A DNA stretch of 64,000 bases from Gemmata massiliana (GTDB lineage: Bacteria; Planctomycetota; Planctomycetia; Gemmatales; Gemmataceae). The stretch spans positions 5,849,738 to 5,913,737 of the forward strand of contig NZ_LR593886.1 of assembly GCF_901538265.1 (NCBI RefSeq), in the 5' to 3' direction. Positions 51,027 to 58,777 of this stretch are shown one piece after another (the stretch's first letter is position 1; each line of letters begins with the position of its first letter). Below the pieces are notes generated by a model, which saw only the letters and a list, made by a program, of their open reading frames with translations, made no database searches and was not told the DNA's origin. Both the position numbers and the translations under genes were made by a program.

Positions 51027-51923
51027 GTGGGTCTGCCCAAGATCAAGTGCCCGGAGTGCAACGCCGGATTGAAATCGGCCGCCGGCTTCACGGTCGGACA
51101 AACGGTGTGTTGTCCCAAGTGCGAAACGTACTTCACGGTCGAGGAACCCGAAGACGATTTCGAGGAACCCCGGCCCGCAGAGAAGAGTAAAGGCGCGGCG
51201 GGGAAGAAACCGGTCCGGGCCGCGGCCGTGGATAGTGACGATGACGGCGAATACGAGAAGCCCCGGAAGAAGAAGCGGAGGGTTGACGAAGAGGACGACG
51301 AGCGATCGTACAAGAACTCGCCCATACGGTTCGTCATTCTCGGGGTGCTGCTCGTCGTCATGCTCGTGCTCGCCTACTTCCTCTACGAGAAGAAGCGGAA
51401 AGAAAGCGAAGCCGCGGCCGCTCCGGGTTCCCCGAAACCGGTGGAGGTAACAGATCGCCAGAAAGAGTTCATCGGCCCGCAGAATTTTGCCCCGCAGAAC
51501 GCACCCGCCCCCCAAGTGGCACTCAACCCGCAGAACGGTCCGAAACGGCCCGCGCCTGTACCGGGTGCCGGAGCGGGTGCCACCAATCCGTTCGGAGCGC
51601 TAATTCCGGCAGCGGAAGCCCAAGCACTTACGCGGAAGCACACAACCGCGCTCCTCGGTTCGTGGACAGCAGACCTGGGTGGCGGGGTAACGGAAGAACT
51701 GACCTACAAGGCAGACGGAACGTTCAGCGCGAAACAAACCGGCTCTGGTGCCAAAACCGCGACCGGGAAGTACCGGGTACAAACTGTTGTGGGTACGAAG
51801 GTTTTGAAGCTCGAACTCGACACCGACAACACCCCGCGCACGATCACGGCCGTATTCGAGGACGGTGAGCTCTTGCACCCCAGCCTGCAACCCGGGGTGA
51901 CCGCGACTTTCCGCAAGAAGTAG
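51027..51923 (+). CDS. Zinc-ribbon single-span membrane protein
   Basis: A 298-residue protein from GTG 51027 with GGAGG five bases upstream. The N-terminal zinc ribbon is CPEC...CCPKC (residues 8-32). An acidic/basic linker follows with KKPVRAAAVDSDDDGEYEKPRKKKRRVDEEDDE, then a transmembrane helix (about 101-120, FVILGVLLVVMLVLAYFL), a Pro/Gln/Ala-rich spacer and a C-terminal beta-rich domain (TALLGSWTADLGGGVTEELTYKADGTFSAKQTGSG) like the lipocalin-like TIGR03066/DUF-type domains found in planctomycetes. The ribbon would face the cytoplasm. It resembles the zinc-ribbon gene at the window start in layout. Function unknown. Confidence 0.82.
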   Translation: MGLPKIKCPECNAGLKSAAGFTVGQTVCCPKCETYFTVEEPEDDFEEPRPAEKSKGAAGKKPVRAAAVDSDDDGEYEKPRKKKRRVDEEDDERSYKNSPIRFVILGVLLVVMLVLAYFLYEKKRKESEAAAAPGSPKPVEVTDRQKEFIGPQNFAPQNAPAPQVALNPQNGPKRPAPVPGAGAGATNPFGALIPAAEAQALTRKHTTALLGSWTADLGGGVTEELTYKADGTFSAKQTGSGAKTATGKYRVQTVVGTKVLKLELDTDNTPRTITAVFEDGELLHPSLQPGVTATFRKK

Positions 51924-51926
51924 ATG

Positions 51927-53369
51927 CTATTTCGCCAGCGGTGACTCTTCACCCGGCTTCACCAGTGTGATCCGGACCGCGGGGCGCATCGCCTTGAATG
52001 CCTTCGCATCAAACACGACGGGGGCTCCTGAACCGAACGCGCCCTTGTCGGCGGGCGGCGCTGAGTTTGCGCGTATCCGCTCCTCCGCTTCGGCTCTCAG
52101 CGCATCGGCTTTGGCCTTTTCCGCCTTCAATTTCACCGGATCGAGCCACGCGGTCTGGTTGACCGGTGGCTCTCTTTCCCCACCCACGGGAGGCGCCACT
52201 TCGGTTATAGCCCCCAGCGCGGGCATTTGTGCTGTTGGGGCGCTTACGAACGGGTCCGGATTCAACGCGAAGACGTCGGCTGACGGAACCGGAGTACCGG
52301 GGGCCAGAGCGTCGAAATCGAACATGTTCGCGTGCCCAACGACATCAACCGGCGCCGGCTCTGTTTTCGGCGGCTCGGGGGGTGGTTCGGGAGGGAGAAT
52401 GAACTTGGTCTCGACCACCTCGGCGTCAACGACCTCGGCGTCGACTACTTCCGCGTCGATGACCTCAGCGTCAATCACTTCAGCTTCAATCACTTCGGCC
52501 TCGATCGGCTCCGCGTCGATGACCTCGGCGGGAATCGGCTCGCGCGCGAGCTTCCACCTCGTGACGATCTGCTCCTGGAGCCGAAGAATACCGCTCACGC
52601 TCTTGATCTGGAGCTTGGAGCACTTCTGGCGCGCGCCTTGGAGTTGGGTCATGAATTTGTTGACCCAACCCTTTGTGTAATCGGGGGGCGGCTCCGCTAC
52701 CAACTTGTCTTCGAGGACGTAGTTCGCGAGGTCGGCGCACTCCTCGAAGTATTTCATCGCCGGCAGGTCGGTCGCGCGCGCGTCCTTGATAACTCCCTTG
52801 AGGCTCTTCCACGAGTCGCGGAGCACCCGAACGACTTCGTCGACGAACTCCGACCCGAGGTCGATTTCTTCCCGCTCGTTTTTACCGTGCGCGACGAGGA
52901 AGGCGTCCGACTTTGCGAACGCGGCCCGCACCTTCTGGTAGAACCGCTGGAGTTCCAGGTGGAACCGGTACCGCTCAACCAGCTCCTCCCGCAACTTCTT
53001 ATCCACCCGGTTGGCCATCTGCACGTGGAGCAGGTACACGCGGCGGTCGAACGCCTCGAACCACTCGCGGTTCTCGGCACGCTGCTGCTCCACGGTCTCG
53101 ATCTGGCGCTTCAGTTTGGGCGACGAGCGCCCGACGCTACTCGCCCGGAGCCGCTGTACCTCCTCGTACAGTTCGTCGTACTCCGTGGCGCGCCGGGCGC
53201 ACCCGTCGTAGAGCTTCTCGAATACCTTTTCCATGCGATCGTCGGCCCACGGCGACTCGCGCGCGGTGCGGTCCAGCTCGGACAGGTCGCCGAGTTCGAG
53301 AGCGCGGCTCCCGTAGGCGCCCTGGTACTCGTCGGGCGGGAGGTCTTCGGTTTCGCGTTCTCTCGGCAT
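51927..53369 (-). CDS. Helical hypothetical protein with AEVID pentapeptide repeats
   Basis: A 480-residue soluble protein from ATG 53369. Residues about 1-270 are mainly helical and charged (EKVFEKLYDGCARRATEYDELYEEVQRL, VEQQRAENREWFEAFDRRVYLLHVQMANRVDKKLREELVERYRFHLELQRFYQKV). Then comes a five-residue repeat with consensus A-E-V-I/V-D (about residues 275-320), followed by a Pro-rich segment and an acidic/low-complexity C-terminus with APGTPVPSADVFALNPD. No signal, membrane segment or catalytic motif is seen. The repeat is encoded by eight 15-base DNA units (52413-52532). It is divergent from the aminotransferase gene. I recognise no family. Confidence 0.72.
   Translation of the reverse strand: MPRERETEDLPPDEYQGAYGSRALELGDLSELDRTARESPWADDRMEKVFEKLYDGCARRATEYDELYEEVQRLRASSVGRSSPKLKRQIETVEQQRAENREWFEAFDRRVYLLHVQMANRVDKKLREELVERYRFHLELQRFYQKVRAAFAKSDAFLVAHGKNEREEIDLGSEFVDEVVRVLRDSWKSLKGVIKDARATDLPAMKYFEECADLANYVLEDKLVAEPPPDYTKGWVNKFMTQLQGARQKCSKLQIKSVSGILRLQEQIVTRWKLAREPIPAEVIDAEPIEAEVIEAEVIDAEVIDAEVVDAEVVDAEVVETKFILPPEPPPEPPKTEPAPVDVVGHANMFDFDALAPGTPVPSADVFALNPDPFVSAPTAQMPALGAITEVAPPVGGEREPPVNQTAWLDPVKLKAEKAKADALRAEAEERIRANSAPPADKGAFGSGAPVVFDAKAFKAMRPAVRITLVKPGEESPLAK
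52413..52532. repeat. Eight 15-bp tandem repeat units inside a coding region
   Basis: Consecutive 15-base units such as GACCACCTCGGCGTC, AACGACCTCGGCGTC and GATGACCTCAGCGTC run from 52413 to 52532 and encode the (A/E)EVID pentapeptides on the minus strand. Units vary by one to four bases. Because 15 is divisible by three, copy-number change would keep the frame. Confidence 0.85.
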
Positions 53370-53473
53370 AGCGCCCGCCCTGCGTAAGGGGAATCGGTAT
53401 GTATTCTTAGACGATGGCGGGGCTGAAGGCGTCTGTCAACCCCGCGGGAATATTGTGACGCCCGGAGTGCGGA

Positions 53474-54778
53474 ATGAGCAACGAAAGTCAGCCGGGCCCG
53501 AACGCGAGCGCGGCCCCCAACTGGGGAGCGGCCCGCGCCCAGATCATTCTCGATCCGACCGTCACGATGCTCAACACCGGCTCGTTCGGTCCGCTCCCGC
53601 GTCCGGTGTTCGACCACGCGACCGCACTGCGGCTCCGGCTCGCGGCCGGGCCGACGGACTTCTTCGTGCGCCAGGTGCCCCCACTGTTGTGGGAAGCGCG
53701 CGAGCGCACCGCCGCGTTCCTCGGCACGAAACCGCACCGGCTCGTGTTCACCGCGAATGTGTCCGCAGCGATCAACCTGGTCGCGTCCGGGCTGAAGTTG
53801 AACGCGCCCGGCGAGATCCTGATGTCTGACCACGAGTACGGTGCGATGATCTGGTGCTGGGAGCGCGTCGCGCAGCGCCAGGGGCTCACGATCCGCACGT
53901 TCCCGTTGCCCACAATGGCGACCGATCCCGGTGCGCTCGTGGAGGCCGCAACGCGCGCGATGTCCCCGCGCACGCGGCTCCTGTTCTTCAGCCACGTCCT
54001 GTCACCGACGGGGCTGGTACTCCCGGCGCAAGAACTGTGTGCGGAAGCTCGCAAGCGCGGAATCATTTCGGTCGTGGACGGCGCCCACGCCCCCGTTTAC
54101 ATCCCGCTCAACGTTTCCAGTGTGAACGCGGACTTTTACACCGCGAACCTGCACAAGTGGCTGCTCGCCCCGAGCGGCGCCGGGTTTCTCGTAATCGGTC
54201 CTGGCAACGAAGACCGGTTGCAGCCGCTCCACGTGAGCTGGGGCTACCACGCGGACAAGTACCCCCTTGGAGCGGCCGTGAAGCCCGGCTCTGCGGGCGA
54301 CAGGTCGCGAGACACAACGAACGAGGTGGCGCCGTCCGCCGGTCCGGACTCGCGCGACAACTACGGCAGTACCCCGCGGACCCGGTTCCTGGAGTTCGAG
54401 GGCACGCGCGACATCTGCCCATGGCTCGCGGTGCCCACCGCGATCGATTTCCAAGCCGAACTCGGGTTCGACGCCGTGCGCGGGCGCATTGCAGAACTCG
54501 CCGCGCACACACGTCGGGTCATCGGCGGTACCGGTCTACCGCTCGCGACCCCAGCCGCACCGGGCATGTGCGGAGCAATGACTGCGTTCGAGTTGCCACC
54601 CGGTCTCAGCGCCCCAGCGCTCCGCAAAGAGTTCTGGGCGCGCCGCGTGGAAATCCCGGTGATCGAGCGCCCGAACCGGTTACTGGTCCGCGTGAGCCAC
54701 CACTTCTACACGACCGAGGGCGAAATCGACCGGCTGGCCGAAGTGCTGCCCGACGTTCTAGCCGCGAGTCGCGGTTGA
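53474..54778 (+). CDS. Class V aminotransferase family PLP enzyme (isopenicillin N epimerase/cysteine desulfurase-like)
   Basis: A 434-residue protein from ATG 53474 after CGGAG. The start PTVTMLNTGSFGPLPRPVFDHATALR is typical of the isopenicillin-N-epimerase-like group. The PLP-binding features are SDHEYGAM (119-125), the Asp of VVDGAHA (202-206) and the Schiff-base Lys228 in LHKWLLAPSGAGFL. The C-terminal domain has the small-domain helix and FYTTEGEIDRL. Class V enzymes catalyse desulfuration, epimerisation or C-S lysis. Because the egt operon lacks a C-S lyase (EgtE is a class V-type PLP enzyme), this gene is a candidate for that step, but it lies several kilobases away. Confidence 0.88.
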   Translation: MSNESQPGPNASAAPNWGAARAQIILDPTVTMLNTGSFGPLPRPVFDHATALRLRLAAGPTDFFVRQVPPLLWEARERTAAFLGTKPHRLVFTANVSAAINLVASGLKLNAPGEILMSDHEYGAMIWCWERVAQRQGLTIRTFPLPTMATDPGALVEAATRAMSPRTRLLFFSHVLSPTGLVLPAQELCAEARKRGIISVVDGAHAPVYIPLNVSSVNADFYTANLHKWLLAPSGAGFLVIGPGNEDRLQPLHVSWGYHADKYPLGAAVKPGSAGDRSRDTTNEVAPSAGPDSRDNYGSTPRTRFLEFEGTRDICPWLAVPTAIDFQAELGFDAVRGRIAELAAHTRRVIGGTGLPLATPAAPGMCGAMTAFELPPGLSAPALRKEFWARRVEIPVIERPNRLLVRVSHHFYTTEGEIDRLAEVLPDVLAASRG

Positions 54779-54784
54779 CCCGTT

Positions 54785-55480
54785 TCACTCTCGACTCAAA
54801 ACCGAATCGACCACCCAGCACCCGCGCACGTGTGGGCCGGCGGGATCGCGGCAGTGGTCGAGGATGTCGTCATTGTCGCACCCGGCATCTTGGAGTGCGT
54901 CCGCCAGAATCGGCAGTCGGTCGAACGCGCGCTCCGCGTAAATGCCTTGCGCGAGAAGCGTCGCGTTGGACGTGCGCCAAGCCGGATCAAATTGGGTCGC
55001 GCGAAAGGGATTCCCAACAACGTCGCGCACCACGCGCGCTTGATTCAACCGATTAACGGCGGGGTTCGGGGGCAGGTCCGAAAGGTGATCGAGCGCGCTG
55101 GACACGCAGTCATGGAGCGCCTGCAAGTACCCCGGAAAGTCCGGGTCGAGTGCCACCACGAGTTCGTGAACGGCCCAGGACGCGCACCACGCTTCGCGGG
55201 TCCGGTAGCGCCGCGGGATCGAACCCATCGTTCCGGTGGCCATATCGCGTGCGTAGTTCGCTGCGCGGTACCCCTCGGCCATCTCCGTCGTGCTCGCGAC
55301 CCGGTCGGCGATGCGGTCCGCCACGTCTACTGCGGTCCGGCACTCGGCAAGTGCGAACGGGCCAACAATGTGACAGCACCCGCACCCGATGAGCCGCAAT
55401 TTGCGCTCGGTGAGTCGGCCGCGCAGGAAGGCGAGTAACTTGCGCGAAGTGCGGCACGCTAGCCACTCCGTTTCGGTCAC
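54785..55480 (-). CDS. TIGR02996-domain protein, Gemmata type (second copy)
   Basis: A 231-residue protein from GTG 55480. MTETEWLACRTSRKLLAFLRGRLTERKLRLIGCGCC is the TIGR02996 motif with a CxCC metal-site-like trio. The C-terminus PILADALQDAGCDNDDILDHCR, GPHVRGCWVVDSVLSRE, is almost identical to that of the 50130 protein, while the middle is different. Both are minus-strand and end a few bases from a convergent plus-strand gene. The end of this gene is 6 bases past the aminotransferase stop. Function unknown; the family is a Gemmata-lineage expansion. Confidence 0.87.
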   Translation of the reverse strand: MTETEWLACRTSRKLLAFLRGRLTERKLRLIGCGCCHIVGPFALAECRTAVDVADRIADRVASTTEMAEGYRAANYARDMATGTMGSIPRRYRTREAWCASWAVHELVVALDPDFPGYLQALHDCVSSALDHLSDLPPNPAVNRLNQARVVRDVVGNPFRATQFDPAWRTSNATLLAQGIYAERAFDRLPILADALQDAGCDNDDILDHCRDPAGPHVRGCWVVDSVLSRE

Positions 55481-55509
55481 GGTCGCTTGCTCTCGTGGGG
55501 GCTATCCGC

Positions 55510-56088
55510 TTACTTTAGGCCGGACGCGCCTGACGTGGAGTCCGGAGCGAGCTGGAGGGACGTGCGCCGAACCGACCGGAACCGGTCCAGTGTGGCCCGG
55601 AGCGTTGCCATATCAACGGGTTTGACGAGGTGAAAATGGAACCCGGCCAGTGCAGTTGCGGTGCGATCTTCCCAGTCCCCCAGCGCCGTTGTTGCGACCA
55701 GTAGGAACATGTGGCGCCCGGCCAGCGCACGAGCACGGGCCGCGACCTCTAGCCCGTTCACGTCGGGCATGCTCAAGTCAAGAAGCAGAACGTCCGGTAT
55801 TTCTTCCGCGAGCGCCTTCAGCGCGGCGGTACCGCCGTAGCACACGCGCGTTTCGCATCCCAAAACTTCGGTCAGCGCGGCCAGCGCGTCGGCCGCGTCC
55901 ACGTTATCGTCCACCACCATCACGCGCAGCAGGTCGTGTGCCCGGTCGTCCACGGTGTCGAGCGCGGGCGTGGGTCCGATCGGGGACAATTGGGGGCGGT
56001 CGGTCCTGACCTGGAAGGCGGACCGAAACTGGTCGGTTAGCGGATCGTAGCGATCCGCGCCGAGTGGCTGATCGTCTGGGGGTAGCAT
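55510..56088 (-). CDS. Response-regulator receiver-domain protein
   Basis: A 192-residue protein when started at ATG 56088; a GTG at 56157 would add 23 residues without a good ribosome site. After a Pro/Asp-rich N-terminal stretch of about 50 residues, the receiver domain reads RVMVVDDNVDAADALAALTEVLG, with phospho-acceptor Asp104 in LLLDLSMPDVNGLEV, Thr/Ala switch in LVATTAL and the Lys in LVKPVD. No DNA-binding or enzyme output domain is attached, so it would act by protein interaction like CheY. It is divergent from the other receiver gene at 56378; no histidine kinase is in the window. It lies just upstream of the TIGR02996 gene on the same strand. Confidence 0.85.
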   Translation of the reverse strand: MLPPDDQPLGADRYDPLTDQFRSAFQVRTDRPQLSPIGPTPALDTVDDRAHDLLRVMVVDDNVDAADALAALTEVLGCETRVCYGGTAALKALAEEIPDVLLLDLSMPDVNGLEVAARARALAGRHMFLLVATTALGDWEDRTATALAGFHFHLVKPVDMATLRATLDRFRSVRRTSLQLAPDSTSGASGLK

Positions 56089-56377
56089 AGACGGACCCAG
56101 TTCCGTTGCGGGCGACGCATTTCCGTGCGATTCGATTGTAAGCGATTCGCGGGCCACACAAGTGGGATTTCGCCCCCGCGAAGTCAGAGTTCGAGAACTC
56201 GACCACTTCCTAATCGGACTAAAACCTCGTTCGAAATGCCCCGAATGAGCCTGATACGGATCTCGTGCTTGTGATTAGCCGTCACAATTCACGTCTGGAT
56301 ATAAAAATGCGACGGTGCGCGAATTGCAGAAGGTCGGCCTTCGATTGTAACCCGATCTTCAATGGAGCAAAAGCCTG

Positions 56378-56776
56378 ATGACAGTCTCTCCCGACCCTGC
56401 GGTGTTGTTGGTAGACGATTCGTCGGCGGTTCGCGCCGCCTTGGGCGCAATGCTCGTCCACCACGGTTACAACCCGCGCCCGGCTCGCAGTGGAGTACAC
56501 GGTGTCGAGATGTACCGGGCGGGGGGTGTGGTCGCGGCCATTTTGGACGTTCAAATGCCGGACATGGACGGCCCAGCAACCTTTGATGCACTCCGCGCTC
56601 TCGATCCGGATTTGCCGTGCGTGTTTGTAAGTGGTGATACGGCACCATATACCGAGGCCGAACTGCTAGCCCGCGGAGCTGTTGCCGTGTTGGGTAAGCC
56701 GGTCGATTTGTACCGACTCGGAACCCTGCTTGCGGCAATCGCTCCGCGTGCAATTCCGCCGGACGGGAACACGTGA
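56378..56776 (+). CDS. Single-domain response regulator (CheY-like)
   Basis: A 132-residue receiver domain from ATG 56378 (GGAG upstream). Acidic pocket DD at residues 13-14 (LLVDDSSAVRAAL), phospho-acceptor Asp57 (AILDVQMPDMDG), Ser in CVFVSGDT and Lys in VLGKPVD fit the CheY pattern. No output domain is present. It is divergent from the receiver gene at 55510-56088 with about 290 bases between them. The pair may be targets of one phosphorelay, but the histidine kinase is elsewhere. CheY-type domains with PDMDG after the Asp are often FixJ-like receivers, so it could be a cut-off regulator. Confidence 0.87.
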   Translation: MTVSPDPAVLLVDDSSAVRAALGAMLVHHGYNPRPARSGVHGVEMYRAGGVVAAILDVQMPDMDGPATFDALRALDPDLPCVFVSGDTAPYTEAELLARGAVAVLGKPVDLYRLGTLLAAIAPRAIPPDGNT

Positions 56777-56917
56777 ACCGGCATTGCGCTTGGCTTTTCT
56801 CAATTTTCTTCCGAGCGCGCACGTCTTCCGGGAGTAATAGAACGCGGGTTGTAATATAGCGGGCCGCCGGTATCGTACTGTTCGGTCTGCTCGACGTTCT
56901 GACCGGAGGAGTTTCAC

Positions 56918-57478
56918 ATGCTGACGTGCCTAACCCTCTCCCTGGTTCTCGGCGCTCCCGTTCCACCCGCTGGCACTCCCGCCACGATGGGGCCGCTCCC
57001 GCGCCTGCTCGAAGTAAAGCCGGATGCCGACGGCAAGATCACCGTCCCCGTAACCCGCGCCGAAAAGCAACAGCAACAGGGTGGGGTGATTGTGATCGGG
57101 ATCAACGGGAACCCGAACGGGGGGCAGGCCCAGCTCGAAATTCAACAGGACGTAGCCAAGCCGGTCCCACTGACCGAGGTGAAAGAACTGAAGGTGTACA
57201 CCGCTGACGGGAAAGAAGTGACCGTGGCCGACGCGACCAAGCGGCTCGCAAAGGGCGGTACCGTGGTCGTGTCGGCGGACGGCAAGAAGGTCGATCCGCG
57301 CCACCTGAAGCTGTTCCGGGACGACGTGCTGGTTCTCGTTTCTCCGGAGTTGGTGGCTCACGGCCCCAACGCGATGCCGGGCGGTAACGTCGTGTTCCCC
57401 AACCTTCAATTCCAAGTAGTTCCGGCTCTCCCCGTCGCACCTGCGGTTCCCGCAGTACCACCTGCACCCGCGAAGTAA
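56918..57478 (+). CDS. Secreted hypothetical protein
   Basis: A 186-residue protein from ATG 56918, with a strong GGAGGA ribosome site at good distance. A short signal peptide (MLTCLTLSLVLGAPV) is followed by a soluble domain: VPVTRAEKQQQQGGVIVIGINGNPNGGQAQLEIQQ, LKVYTADGKEVTVADATKRLAKGGTVVVSADGKKVDPRHLKLFRDDVLVLVSP, and a Pro/Val/Ala-rich tail. The middle has the repeated strand-turn-strand look of a small beta-sandwich. No family is recognised. It ends just before a strong terminator at 57498-57530, so it is a single-gene transcript with strong expression signals. Confidence 0.75.
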   Translation: MLTCLTLSLVLGAPVPPAGTPATMGPLPRLLEVKPDADGKITVPVTRAEKQQQQGGVIVIGINGNPNGGQAQLEIQQDVAKPVPLTEVKELKVYTADGKEVTVADATKRLAKGGTVVVSADGKKVDPRHLKLFRDDVLVLVSPELVAHGPNAMPGGNVVFPNLQFQVVPALPVAPAVPAVPPAPAK

Positions 57479-57823
57479 ACGTCACGCGCACAACCAACGC
57501 AGGCCGGGAGCAAATGCTCCCGGCCTGCGTTATTTTCGACACCGCACATCGCACGACCTACCATTGAGCCGTTGAGCGCACTTCACGAACTCACATTCAC
57601 GCCGCGTGGTGTGTGGTGGCATTCAGTTGCGCATTAATGTGGCAAATCTACTGAATAGAACGTTGGAGTAAGCGGCAGCACCAACAGAAGCGGAGAGGAG
57701 ATCGAAAGAATACTGAAGGTAGGAAATTTGGGCGTTTTTAAACGATCAGTATTTACCACCGAACGAGTGTCGCGAAGCGTCTGCCCGCGGCAGCGTTTTG
57801 CATACAGACTCGTTCCGCTCTAC
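57479..57823. other. Intergenic gap containing a terminator
   Basis: About 345 bases between convergent genes. Apart from the perfect terminator hairpin at 57498-57530 I see no gene. Confidence 0.5.
57498..57530 (+). terminator. Perfect 15-bp rho-independent terminator
   Basis: CGCAGGCCGGGAGCA at 57498-57512 pairs without mismatch with 57515-57529, leaving AA between the arms, and is followed by TTATTTT. It lies 19 bases after the stop of the secreted protein gene. Confidence 0.85.
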
Positions 57824-58336
57824 TCAGCCCGATTTCGGGCGCGGAAAGTTGCTCAGGCTCGGCTTCGCGGACGGGGGCGGTGGTTTGGGTGCCGGGTGCT
57901 TAGAAACCGGTGCGGGCGCGGATTGAGGTGGGACCGGCTTCGGCGCGCCCTCACTGGGAGAAGTAATACCGTTCGCCGCCAGCCACGCACGGGCCAGTGC
58001 CAGCGTGAGACCGTGCGGACCGTCACCGACCGCCTCGACCGTTTTCCCCTCCGCAGACAACGTACCCGCCCACGTCGCGTCCGCTTTGCGCGTCAGCGAG
58101 AACTGAGCACTGGTAGGGAGGAGCTTGAACGCCTCGCCCTTCTTCGGCACTACCGCCGCGGCCTGGCGCTGCTCCTCATTGAGCTTCGCGACACACTCTT
58201 CGCAGCGGGTCTTCTGGAACTTCGCCAGCCGCTGCGCCCGGTACCGGTCTACCGCATAATGCTGGAACTCACGCAGGCACCCGCACGCGCGTGCGACCAT
58301 CGGCCGCGCGACGACTTCACCCGTCGGCACACCCAT
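57824..58336 (-). CDS. Hypothetical protein with Cys pairs and Pro-rich tail
   Basis: A 170-residue protein from ATG 58336 (GGAGG seven bases upstream). The N-terminal half has GCxxEFQHYAVDRYRAQRLAKFQKTRCEECVAKLN: a Cys-containing helical segment with CEEC, possibly one zinc site with the upstream RACGC pair. The middle has EAVGDGPHGLTLALARAWLAANG, and the last ~45 residues are Pro/Lys/Ala-rich and probably disordered. No signal or membrane segment is present. I do not recognise the family. It lies downstream of, and on the same strand as, the small membrane protein gene. Confidence 0.68.
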   Translation of the reverse strand: MGVPTGEVVARPMVARACGCLREFQHYAVDRYRAQRLAKFQKTRCEECVAKLNEEQRQAAAVVPKKGEAFKLLPTSAQFSLTRKADATWAGTLSAEGKTVEAVGDGPHGLTLALARAWLAANGITSPSEGAPKPVPPQSAPAPVSKHPAPKPPPPSAKPSLSNFPRPKSG

Positions 58337-58456
58337 CTGACAACCTCCGATCGCTGGGCATAGCGTAATCCCATCATACAGCATATCCGGGGTGCGTCAG
58401 CAAGTAGCTGTCGGCGGAAAAGCCGACTATCCGCGACCGCGTGGCGGACGAATCGC

Positions 58457-58678
58457 TCAGACCGGTTTGATTGCAACCGCGCGGCTGACGCCACGGAAAA
58501 CGAGAACCGAGGAGACAACTCCGGGCACAAAAATTCCGGCTAAAAGCCAGGAATCGTGCCCGATGCCCGGGTGCTCACCCACTACCTTCCAAACGGCACT
58601 CCAGACGATCCAAAACCCGATGAGGCCCGCCCCGATCCCGGCGAGAAGGGCAATCGCGGCCCGTAAAAGAAAAGACAT
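58457..58678 (-). CDS. Small two-span membrane protein
   Basis: A 73-residue protein from ATG 58678 (a GTG at 58699 is the alternative). Two hydrophobic helices are visible: AAIALLAGIGAGLIGFWIVWSAVWKVV and SWLLAGIFVPGVVSSVLVF, joined by the polar turn GEHPGIGHD. No family is recognised. It lies between two minus-strand genes and is likely a real small membrane protein, but it is too short for certainty. Confidence 0.55.
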   Translation of the reverse strand: MSFLLRAAIALLAGIGAGLIGFWIVWSAVWKVVGEHPGIGHDSWLLAGIFVPGVVSSVLVFRGVSRAVAIKPV

Positions 58679-58777
58679 CGGCTCGGCACTCCGGTTCACA
58701 CTTGTGAGAAAATGAACCCCACACGTGTGAAGCGTAGTACACGCGACTAGCGCAGCGGGTCGTGCTCGACGTGCGAT

